Made by a program: the position numbers and the translations under genes. A stretch of 42,235 nucleotides of DNA from assembly GCA_902520685.1 (NCBI GenBank), contig CABYPE010000007.1:1-42235 (forward strand). The letters are read 5' to 3'. Below are positions 24,184-30,541 of the stretch, one piece after another. The DNA comes from an uncultured Pelagibacteraceae bacterium. GTDB lineage: Bacteria > Pseudomonadota > Alphaproteobacteria > Pelagibacterales > Pelagibacteraceae. The notes beneath the pieces are model-generated. The model saw only the letters and a list, made by a program, of their open reading frames with translations, was not told the origin of the DNA and did not search any database. Position 1 is the stretch's first letter, and each line of letters begins with the position of its first letter.

Positions 24184-25184
24184 TGAACAATATAAAAAAT
24201 AATTTTATTGACTCAATCGGCAACACCCCTCTTATAAAACTTAAAGGAGCTTCTGAAATTACTAGATGTAATATTTATGGAAAAGCTGAATTTTTAAATC
24301 CAGGAGGTTCCGTTAAAGATAGAGCAGCTTTAGCATTAATCAAAGATGCCCAAGAAAAAAAATTAATTTCTAAAGGTGGTATTGTGGTTGAAGGAACCGC
24401 TGGTAATACTGGTATTGGATTAGGTCTTTTGGGTAATTCTCTTGGCTATAAAACAATGATTGTAATGAATGATAATCAAACTCAAGAGAAAAAAGACACA
24501 ATAAGAAATCTTGGTGCTGAATTAAGATTAGTTCCTGCTAAACCTTATAAAGATGAAAATAACTTTGTAAAAATTGCTGGACGTTTAGCTGATGAATTAA
24601 GACCAACTAATAACAACGGTGTAGTTTGGGCAAACCAATTCGATAATACTGCTAATGCTAAGGGACATTATGAAGGTACTGGTAAAGAAATCTGGGAACA
24701 AACTGAAGGTAAAGTAGATGGATTTGTTTGCTCATCTGGAACTGGTGGGACAATATCTGGTGTAAGTAATGCTCTTAAAGAAAAAAATAAAGATGTGAAG
24801 ATTTATCTTTCAGATCCTAAAGGATCAGCGCTTTACAATTATATTAAGAATGGTGAATTAAAATCTGAAGGAGGTTCAATAACAGAGGGTATTGGATCAA
24901 GTCGAATAACAAAAAATTTTGAAAATGCTAAAATTGATGGTGCTTTTTCAATTGATGATCATGAAGCTCTACCTATTCTTTATGATCTAATTCAAAATGA
25001 GGGATTAAGCCTAGGTACAAGTTGTGGGATTAATATTGCAGGAGCAATTAGACTTGGAAAAGAATTAGGCCCAGGAAAAACTATTGTCACTATTCTTTGT
25101 GATAAGTCAGATAAATACAACTCTAAGATGTTTAACAAAAAATTTTTAGAGGAAAAAAAGCTACCTATCCCTAGTTGGCTATAA
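24183..25184 (+). CDS. cysK: Cysteine synthase (O-acetylserine sulfhydrylase)
   Basis: PLP enzyme of 333 residues that makes cysteine from O-acetylserine and sulfide. The start IGNTPLIKL (near residue 12), PGGSVKDRAAL (PLP Lys, near 42), VVEGTAGNTGIGLG (substrate loop, near 69), CSSGTGGTISG (phosphate-binding glycines, near 184) and EGIGSSRITKNF are all present. The loop uses TAGNTG rather than TSGNTG, a Ser-to-Ala change seen in part of the family. A CysM or cystathionine beta-synthase-like activity is possible, but adjacency to cysE favours CysK. Confidence 0.93.
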   Translation: MNNIKNNFIDSIGNTPLIKLKGASEITRCNIYGKAEFLNPGGSVKDRAALALIKDAQEKKLISKGGIVVEGTAGNTGIGLGLLGNSLGYKTMIVMNDNQTQEKKDTIRNLGAELRLVPAKPYKDENNFVKIAGRLADELRPTNNNGVVWANQFDNTANAKGHYEGTGKEIWEQTEGKVDGFVCSSGTGGTISGVSNALKEKNKDVKIYLSDPKGSALYNYIKNGELKSEGGSITEGIGSSRITKNFENAKIDGAFSIDDHEALPILYDLIQNEGLSLGTSCGINIAGAIRLGKELGPGKTIVTILCDKSDKYNSKMFNKKFLEEKKLPIPSWL

Positions 25185-25201
25185 TATCGCATAGCTGCTA
25201 T

Positions 25202-25225
25202 GTAACAAAACTGTTACTTTTTTTT
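25202..25225 (+). terminator. Terminator after cysEK
   Basis: GTAACA (25202-25207) pairs with TGTTAC (25212-25217) around a four-base loop, followed by eight T residues (25218-25225). It lies 17 bases after the cysK stop and separates the cysteine operon from the small-gene cluster. A second small hairpin (CATAG/CTATG) lies just before it. Confidence 0.7.
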
Positions 25226-25293
25226 CATATATTTAATTAACGTAAGAAAATTAAATGAAGATCGGAGGAGATCTTTATTTGAAAGGAGAAACT

Positions 25294-25686
25294 GTGCTAA
25301 TAAAAAAAACTTTAAAAATATTTGCTACTTACTGTACAGCAATTCTAATATCTACTTCATCTTTGGCTGGTATGAGTGACAACGATAAGTCCAAAGCTTG
25401 GGACTGTGTTGGTATTTATATGGCTAACTACTTTCTTCCATCTGGTGAAACATTTGAATACGCTATGAAAGAAAAATCCATATCAACTGTAAAAGTTTTA
25501 AAATCCTACGCTCTTGAAATAGGTATTCCAGAAAAGGAGTGGGATGAAGGAGTTAATAAAGCAGTAGATAAACATTATGGATCAAAATATGACAAAGCTA
25601 AAACTGATAAATGTCATTCTTACGTTGAAGCTTTAGTTCCTAATGGGGCTGAAAGAGTTAAAAAAGTAATCCAAACATTGTATTAA
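25294..25686 (+). CDS. Small secreted protein, first of a tandem pair, unknown function
   Basis: Exported protein of about 130 residues from a GTG start at 25294, which has AAGGAG six bases upstream. An in-frame ATG at 25255 and a TTG at 25279 (after GGAGGAG) are alternatives, but they place extra polar residues before the signal peptide. The signal peptide is roughly the first 25 residues, ending SLAG. The mature part reads MSDNDKSKAWDCVGIYMANYFLPSGE and has a second Cys in DKCHSY near the C terminus, so a single disulfide is likely. It shares DxNKSK-x3-C-x-GIY-x-AN and the late K-x2-KC motif with the next protein. I do not recognise a family. Confidence 0.7.
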   Translation: MLIKKTLKIFATYCTAILISTSSLAGMSDNDKSKAWDCVGIYMANYFLPSGETFEYAMKEKSISTVKVLKSYALEIGIPEKEWDEGVNKAVDKHYGSKYDKAKTDKCHSYVEALVPNGAERVKKVIQTLY

Positions 25687-25688
25687 TA

Positions 25689-26063
25689 ATGAAAAAAATA
25701 CTAACAGCCTTATTATTGATAATGACAAGTAGTATTACCTTTGCAGATATGAATGATAGTAACAAATCTAAAACAATAGAATGCACTGGAATTTATTATG
25801 CTAATAGTATGATCCCTCAAGGTGAACTTGAATTAGAAAAGATTGTTCACTCTTTTGCAGCTAAAAAGTTTTTAAATTCTTATTTGTTAAAGGAAGGTGT
25901 TAAGGAAGAAAAACTTAATGAAGAATTATTAAAAGTTGTCGATATTCGTTACGGTAAACCATATGAGGAAGAAACAACAAAAAAATGTGATGAATTTATC
26001 TTTAAATTAATTTCAGGATCTAAAGATGAAATCAAAAAAATAGCAGAGTCAGGAATATATTAA
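25689..26063 (+). CDS. Small secreted protein, second of a tandem pair, unknown function
   Basis: Exported protein of 124 residues with a signal peptide of about 19 residues (MKKILTALLLIMTSSITFA). The mature start MNDSNKSKTIECTGIYYANSMIPQGE mirrors its upstream neighbour, and two cysteines occupy matching places (near residues 31 and 98, TTKKCDEF). The gene starts two bases after the previous stop. Tandem duplication followed by divergence is the simplest reading. A periplasmic, mainly helical, single-disulfide protein is inferred. Function unknown. Confidence 0.75.
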   Translation: MKKILTALLLIMTSSITFADMNDSNKSKTIECTGIYYANSMIPQGELELEKIVHSFAAKKFLNSYLLKEGVKEEKLNEELLKVVDIRYGKPYEEETTKKCDEFIFKLISGSKDEIKKIAESGIY

Positions 26064-26079
26064 TAAACAAGGAGAAAAA

Positions 26080-26364
26080 ATGGAAAAAGAAATGTTAGTA
26101 GTGGCTAAATTAAAAGAGGGTATGTTTGAAAAATTTATGGGTTTCATGCAATCGCCTGAAGGTTTAGCAGAAAGAGCTAAAGTTGCAGTAGTAGAAAAAA
26201 CTATTGGGACGGTAACCCCAGATAAAAGTACTGTAATGTTTAAGATATTTTGTACTGATGAACCTGCATTACATAAATTTATTGAAGGAACTGAAGTATC
26301 AAAACCTATCATGGATGCTGTTTTAGAAAGCTATTCGATCTATGATTTAACAAAAGTAAAGTAG
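26080..26364 (+). CDS. Small alpha/beta (ferredoxin-like) protein, unknown function
   Basis: Protein of 94 residues with strand-helix-strand alternation. An N-terminal MLVVAKLKEGMFEKFMGFM strand-helix is followed by VVEKTIGTVTPDKSTVMFKIFCTD hairpin strands, then a helix (EPALHKFIEG) and a final helix/strand. This resembles dimeric alpha/beta-barrel monomers of the Dabb/ABM type without a clear family match. A good SD (AAGGAGAA) lies before the ATG, and the gene starts 16 bases after the tandem secreted genes. It is cytoplasmic by absence of a signal peptide. Function unknown. Confidence 0.72.
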   Translation: MEKEMLVVAKLKEGMFEKFMGFMQSPEGLAERAKVAVVEKTIGTVTPDKSTVMFKIFCTDEPALHKFIEGTEVSKPIMDAVLESYSIYDLTKVK

Positions 26365-26371
26365 GAGAAAT

Positions 26372-26662
26372 ATGAAAAATTATATAGTAACACACACTTT
26401 TAAATCAAAAGAAGCAAAAGCTAAAATGATAGAAGTTACTGGTTCAATGTCGATGGAAGATATGACTAAGGCAATGACAAGTGACAATGCAAAGTGTCAA
26501 ATGAGCTGGAATACGCCAGGTGATAACTTAACAATGTTTTGCTGGTGGAAAGGTACAGATCCAGATGCAATTAATAAACAATTAGAGTCTATGAATGATT
26601 TCTATGAACCTCACAAATTTGTTGAGTGTACAGATGATATTATAGATTTTAATGCTAAATAA
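26372..26662 (+). CDS. Small alpha/beta (ferredoxin-like) protein, unknown function
   Basis: Protein of 96 residues beginning MKNYIVTHTFKSKEAKAKMIE, a beta strand then helix. It continues with CQMSWNTPGDNLTMFCWWKGTDPDAINKQL, which looks like two strands and a helix, and ends HKFVECTDDIID. Three Cys and several Trp/Met residues are conserved-looking features. The alternation again suggests a dimeric alpha/beta-barrel fold such as that of DUF4242/Dabb-like proteins. SD TAGGAGAA lies before the ATG, seven bases after the previous stop. Function unknown. Confidence 0.72.
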   Translation: MKNYIVTHTFKSKEAKAKMIEVTGSMSMEDMTKAMTSDNAKCQMSWNTPGDNLTMFCWWKGTDPDAINKQLESMNDFYEPHKFVECTDDIIDFNAK

Positions 26663-26696
26663 AAATACCTAAACTTTGACTCAATAAGGAGAAACA

Positions 26697-27008
26697 ATGA
26701 AAGTAATTTATACTAGAACAATGAGAGTGAAAGATGACGGTTTAGGAAAAGCAATGGAAATTGGAAAAGGATTAGCGGCGGTTAGAAAAAAACATTATCC
26801 TAACCATGATGTCTATTTTTCTTTTCAAATGGGTGGAGATCCAAGAACAATAAGAGAAACTTTAATTGGATCTATGTTTGAAGGTGATAATGACGCTGAC
26901 GCTAACATGTCTGCAGATCCTGAATATATAAAACTTCAAGAGCAATTAAAAGATGTTGCTATAGAAGGAACAATTGAAGATGAGATCAGACCGATCTTTA
27001 GTGAATAA
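26697..27008 (+). CDS. Small alpha/beta (ferredoxin-like) protein, unknown function
   Basis: Protein of 103 residues that begins MKVIYTRTMRVKDDGLGKAMEIGK and continues with HDVYFSFQMGGDPRTIRETLIGSMFEGD. This strand-helix-strand-strand order, ending in an acidic helical tail, resembles NIPSNAP/Dabb-type monomers. It has an acidic surface and no signal peptide. SD AAGGAGAA lies before the ATG. Third of three consecutive small proteins with similar predicted topology but little sequence identity. Function unknown. Confidence 0.72.
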   Translation: MKVIYTRTMRVKDDGLGKAMEIGKGLAAVRKKHYPNHDVYFSFQMGGDPRTIRETLIGSMFEGDNDADANMSADPEYIKLQEQLKDVAIEGTIEDEIRPIFSE

Positions 27009-27035
27009 ATTTAACAAAGAATTAAGGAAATAGTA

Positions 27036-27452
27036 ATGATAGATAAATTTGGTGGAATATTTTACTTAGCAATTTTTATAATTCATTTTATAGGTTATGC
27101 TTTTTATGGATTTAGATGTGTTGTCCAAACTCAAACTTTTTTGGATAAATATGGGATCGATGCTACAGGCGCAGGTGTAGTTAGATTTTTTGGATGTTTT
27201 TTTATCGGTTCAACCTTAATGGCAATCTATGTCGGCTTTATAAGACCTAACGGCTTAGAAGCTGCTTGGGCATTCTTTAATTTAGTATTTTTACAAAACC
27301 TATGTGCTTTTATTGTTGGTTTTTATAGTACTAAAATAAATAAACTTGGACATACAGATAAAACTTCGGATGAAGCAATTTATGGCCCATTAGCGCATAC
27401 TATTTTAAGTGCTGTACTTTGTTACGGTTTAGATGATAAAATTTATATTTAA
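27036..27452 (+). CDS. Small multi-span membrane protein, unknown function
   Basis: Membrane protein of 138 residues with about four hydrophobic helices (about 7-25, 46-65, 76-97 and 115-130). Notable residues are FIIHFIGYAFYGFRCV in helix 1, FFGCFFIGSTLMAIYVGFIRP in helix 2 and GPLAHTILSAVLCYG near the end. Several His, Arg and Cys residues lie in or next to the helices. It resembles DoxX/DUF-type small integral proteins only in size. It lies in the middle of the small-gene cluster with SD AAGGAA. Function unknown. Confidence 0.68.
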   Translation: MIDKFGGIFYLAIFIIHFIGYAFYGFRCVVQTQTFLDKYGIDATGAGVVRFFGCFFIGSTLMAIYVGFIRPNGLEAAWAFFNLVFLQNLCAFIVGFYSTKINKLGHTDKTSDEAIYGPLAHTILSAVLCYGLDDKIYI

Positions 27453-27463
27453 CAGGAGAAATT

Positions 27464-27784
27464 ATGTCGATAATAGAAAAGATGACTAAAATAGTGAATG
27501 AAGGTAATACCGCTGGAGCAGAGGAATTAATACATGATGATTTTCAGTTTTTAATGCATGCATCAGGAAAAACTTTAACCAAAAAAGATGTTGTTGGTTG
27601 GGTTGGCATGAAAGATGTTAAAAAAAGTAATGTAAGAGTACTTTTTGAAAATGATGAAGTTGGTTTCGAACATGCTATGGTAACTTTTAATGATGGTAAT
27701 AAAGAAGCTGTAATGTCTTACTATAAGTTTAAAGATGGGAAAGTTGTTCACCAAGAAACAGGAGCTACAAAACTACCAAAATAA
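27464..27784 (+). CDS. NTF2/SnoaL-like small protein
   Basis: Protein of 106 residues. IEKMTKIVNEGNTAGAEELIHDDFQFLMHASGKTL is the helix-helix-strand opening typical of SnoaL-like/NTF2-fold proteins, with an HDDF turn and a pocket His/Asp candidate; the rest (VLFENDEVGFEHAMVTF, SYYKFKDGKVVHQETG) forms the curved beta sheet and ends like DUF4440/SnoaL members. These bind small hydrophobic ligands or act as isomerases/dehydratases; catalysis is not provable here. SD CAGGAGAA. The gene starts 12 bases after the membrane-protein gene. Confidence 0.76.
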   Translation: MSIIEKMTKIVNEGNTAGAEELIHDDFQFLMHASGKTLTKKDVVGWVGMKDVKKSNVRVLFENDEVGFEHAMVTFNDGNKEAVMSYYKFKDGKVVHQETGATKLPK

Positions 27785-27801
27785 AGTATAAGCTTTATTC
27801 A

Positions 27802-28023
27802 ATGTTTCCAAAAAAATATTCTAACCTTTTATTTATTCTAGTTATGGGTTTTGGTATGAGCTTACTTATGACCTTAATCATCACATATGTAAATACTGGA
27901 ATAGATAGTGGTTACTTTAATAGATTTTTAAAAGCTTGGGCTGTAGGGCTTCCTATTGCAATATCTACTGCTTTATTGGTTGGTCCCTTCGCAAAAAAGT
28001 TTGTAGATAAAATTACTAAATAA
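27802..28023 (+). CDS. DUF2798-type two-helix membrane protein
   Basis: Protein of 73 residues with two transmembrane helices (about 9-30 and 45-62) separated by GYFNRFLKAWAVGLPIAI, the conserved middle of the DUF2798 family (the FNRFLKAW and P-x-A patterns). The C terminus is basic. Function of the family is unknown. No strong SD; it follows the NTF2-like gene by 18 bases. Confidence 0.78.
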   Translation: MFPKKYSNLLFILVMGFGMSLLMTLIITYVNTGIDSGYFNRFLKAWAVGLPIAISTALLVGPFAKKFVDKITK

Positions 28024-28038
28024 GCTTAACCTTATATT

Positions 28039-28374
28039 ATGACTAACATCTCAGCATATATTGTGCTTATAATAGCTGTCATTCTAGGCACTGCAGCTAA
28101 CGGATTTGCTAAAGGGGCTCAAGGCTTTACCATACTTATTCCTAGTATCTTAACAGCAATAACAATTGTTGGGTGTATGTATACTTTATCAATTGTAATG
28201 AAATCAATTCCTGTTGGAATAACTTATGCATCATTTGCGGGCTTATGTATTATTGCAACTTCAATTGTTGGCATTTATAAATTTAATCAAATGCCAGATC
28301 TTTATACAATGGTAGGGCTATTTTTAATAATTTCTGGTGTATTAATAGTAAATCTTTTAGGAAAAACAAATTAA
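28039..28374 (+). CDS. SMR-family small membrane transporter lacking the coupling glutamate
   Basis: Protein of 111 residues with four transmembrane helices, the size of EmrE/SugE. The later part aligns well with SMR proteins: SIPVGITYASFAGLCII (helix 3 signature, EmrE PTGIAYAIWSG) and the ending MVGLFLIISGVLIVNLLG (EmrE IIGMMLICAGVLIINLL). In helix 1 the normally invariant Glu (Glu14 of EmrE, in ILAEVIG) is replaced by Gly (VILGTAANGFAKG). That Glu binds substrate and protons in all well-studied members, so the usual drug/proton antiport is unlikely. It could be a partner subunit, transport a different substrate, or be structural. Last gene of the small-gene cluster. Confidence 0.82.
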   Translation: MTNISAYIVLIIAVILGTAANGFAKGAQGFTILIPSILTAITIVGCMYTLSIVMKSIPVGITYASFAGLCIIATSIVGIYKFNQMPDLYTMVGLFLIISGVLIVNLLGKTN

Positions 28375-28385
28375 AACTTAAATAA

Positions 28386-29192
28386 TTACCTTGAAACAGG
28401 TTTTAAAATTTTAAGCATTTTGTTGTGGAGACTTTTATTTGCTGAACAAATTATATTTCCTCCTTTTTTGGCATCTTCATTTTTCCAAGTTGTAACTATA
28501 CCTCCTGCTGCTCTAATTATTGGCATCAAAGCATGGATATCCCAAATTTTATTCCTACATTGAATAACAATATCAAGTCTACCTTCTGCAAAATGAGAGT
28601 AACTTAAAGCATCTGCACAAGGAAATTGCATTCGTTTTAATATTTGGGGTATTTTTTTTTGTTGATTTAAAGATAAACTACCATGAAAAGCTGCTGATAA
28701 TTTCATATTTGAAAAAGTTGCCTTACTATTAATTTTTATTCTTTTTTTTTTACCGTTTTCCGAAACATATGCTGAGTTTAAAGAAGTATTAAAATAGTAT
28801 TTTTTAAGTATTGGAAAATTTGCAAGACCTACGACAGGATTACCTTTGTAATTTAGCGATATTAAATTACTCCATGTTGGATTGCCTATTACAAAAGATC
28901 TAGTTCCATCAATTGGATCAATCACCCAAGAATAATTACTTTTATTTTTTTTATGACCAAATTCTTCACCTATCACTTGGTGAGTGGGAAATCTTTTTTC
29001 AATTTCTTTTCTTATAAATTTTTCAAATGCTTTATCAGCACTGGTGACTGGGTCATACCCTTTTCCCTCAAGTTTATTTGATACTTTGAAAGGCTTATTC
29101 AATTTTAAGTAATAAAATTTATTTAACTTTTTTGCTAAACTTTCAATAAAAATTGAAAAAGTTTTATAATCTGATGATTTAATAATTTTCAC
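28386..29192 (-). CDS. Inositol monophosphatase family, probably histidinol-phosphatase (HisN)
   Basis: Mg-dependent sugar-phosphatase family protein of 268 residues. The metal/phosphate motifs are present: VTSADKAFE (near residue 54), GEEFG (near 75, motif with metal Glu), DPIDGTRSFVIG (near 92, motif DPIDGT) and WDIHALMPIIRAAGG (near 216, WD motif). The DPIDGTRSF and IWDIHAL wording is closer to the HisN/histidinol-phosphatase subgroup than to inositol monophosphatase proper, but sugar, inositol or PAP phosphatase remain possible. It is the last gene of the compact minus-strand run. Confidence 0.86.
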   Translation of the reverse strand: MKIIKSSDYKTFSIFIESLAKKLNKFYYLKLNKPFKVSNKLEGKGYDPVTSADKAFEKFIRKEIEKRFPTHQVIGEEFGHKKNKSNYSWVIDPIDGTRSFVIGNPTWSNLISLNYKGNPVVGLANFPILKKYYFNTSLNSAYVSENGKKKRIKINSKATFSNMKLSAAFHGSLSLNQQKKIPQILKRMQFPCADALSYSHFAEGRLDIVIQCRNKIWDIHALMPIIRAAGGIVTTWKNEDAKKGGNIICSANKSLHNKMLKILKPVSR

Positions 29193-29236
29193 ACAGATCT
29201 ATTACTATCTTATTAGTATTGATTAAAGCTAAATTT

Positions 29237-29824
29237 TTAACTCAAAGAAATATTTTCTATTTGAGTTTCAGCATCTTTAATAGATTTTTCATAGTCTAAA
29301 GCCATTTGGTCAGCACTAACAACTTCAACTTTTTGAATACCAAAAAAATTTAGTATAAATTTTAACCAAGGTGTAAGGAAATCTTCATTACTATTTAGCT
29401 TTGTACCACCAGATGTAATCACTAAATATGCTTGTTTGTTTTTCAATAACCCTTCTCTTCTTCCGTTAGGCTTAAATCTAAAAGTTTCTCCAATACGGGC
29501 AGCAAGGTCTGACCAGGCTTTTAGAGTTGCAGGAGGACCATAATTATAAATTGGTGCTGAGATTATAATTACATCGCTTTCTTTAAGTTCTTTCACAAGT
29601 TTATTTGATAATTCAAACATCTTTTTATGATGTTCAGTTTGATCTTTTTCATCAATATTCATTCCTGACTCGGTAAGACCACTCACAAAAAGCATCTCAT
29701 CATCTAAATCTCTATAAATAACTTCATCACCAGGTTTCTTGATTTTATCTAAAAGTTTTTTTGCTAAAGCTCTAGAAGTAGAGCCCTTTTTTCTTGCACT
29801 TGAGTCTATTTGATAAATTTTCAT
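29237..29824 (-). CDS. FMN-dependent NADH-azoreductase/quinone reductase-like flavoprotein
   Basis: Flavodoxin-fold protein of 195 residues, of the AzoR (AcpD) family. It starts MKIYQIDSSARKKGSTSRALAK (the FMN-phosphate loop SSxRxxxSxS) and has SAPIYNYGPPATLKAWSD near residue 92 (AzoR APMYNFGIPATLKAWID) and SGGTKLN near 138. AzoR enzymes reduce quinones and azo compounds with NADH through FMN, and may protect against quinone stress. The gene lies nine bases downstream of ccdA. Confidence 0.9.
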   Translation of the reverse strand: MKIYQIDSSARKKGSTSRALAKKLLDKIKKPGDEVIYRDLDDEMLFVSGLTESGMNIDEKDQTEHHKKMFELSNKLVKELKESDVIIISAPIYNYGPPATLKAWSDLAARIGETFRFKPNGRREGLLKNKQAYLVITSGGTKLNSNEDFLTPWLKFILNFFGIQKVEVVSADQMALDYEKSIKDAETQIENISLS

Positions 29825-29833
29825 AAATAAATT

Positions 29834-30541
29834 CTAACCAAATTTTTGCATAAATGGAAATATTTCAATTATGTAAAAGCCAATAACTTGTAATTGATTT
29901 GTTAAAATTAAAATACCAGTAATTAATAAAATTATTCCTCCTATTTTTGAGATTAAATTCATATTTCTCTTAAAATTTTTAGATAAAAGAAGAAATCTTT
30001 GAATCAAATATCCTGATAGGATAAATGGTAAAGCAAGACCTAAAGAATAAAATGTTAATAATAAAATGGCTCTAACTAAAGTATCCTCAATTGAAGCTAG
30101 TGCTAAAATAGAACCTAATATAGGTCCAATACAAGGAGTCCATCCAAAACCAAAAGCAAGACCAATTATATATGGGAAAAAAACATTTTTAGACTCTTTC
30201 GCATCAAATCTTTTTTCAAAGTTTAAATATGGAATATTTATAATTCCAATTAATTGAAATGAAAATATCACTATAATTACTCCAGCTAATACTCTTAAAA
30301 TTTCTGAATTTTGTAAAAACAGTTGACCTAATAAAGATGCAGATGCTCCAAAAATTATAAAAACAGTTGAGAAACCGCAACAAAACAAAATTAAAGGGAA
30401 AGGGTTTATTTTTTTTGATTTAATTACTTCTTGAAGTGATTGACCAGAAACATAAGAAATATATCCAGGTATTAAAGGTAAAACACATGGAGATAAAAAA
30501 CTTAAAAGTCCAGCTCCAAAGGCAACAAAAATTTCAATCAT
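29834..30541 (-). CDS. ccdA: Cytochrome c biogenesis protein CcdA (thiol-disulfide membrane carrier)
   Basis: Polytopic inner-membrane protein of 235 residues with six hydrophobic helices that carries reducing equivalents from cytoplasmic thioredoxin to periplasmic partners, needed for c-type cytochrome maturation. The conserved redox cysteines are in LSPCVLPLIPGYISY (about residue 18) and GWTPCIGPILGSIL (about residue 135). The protein is the short CcdA form of DsbD. Its start is adjacent to the stop of ppc, with no intergenic base, so it is cotranscribed. Confidence 0.95.
   Translation of the reverse strand: MIEIFVAFGAGLLSFLSPCVLPLIPGYISYVSGQSLQEVIKSKKINPFPLILFCCGFSTVFIIFGASASLLGQLFLQNSEILRVLAGVIIVIFSFQLIGIINIPYLNFEKRFDAKESKNVFFPYIIGLAFGFGWTPCIGPILGSILALASIEDTLVRAILLLTFYSLGLALPFILSGYLIQRFLLLSKNFKRNMNLISKIGGIILLITGILILTNQLQVIGFYIIEIFPFMQKFG

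Noticed and set aside
25258-25275. AGATC-(GGAGGA)-GATCT hairpin masking a GGAGGA as a riboswitch or thermosensor
   Set aside because: The stem is only five or six bases, and a second SD (AAGGAG) downstream serves the chosen GTG start; no aptamer-like structure is visible.
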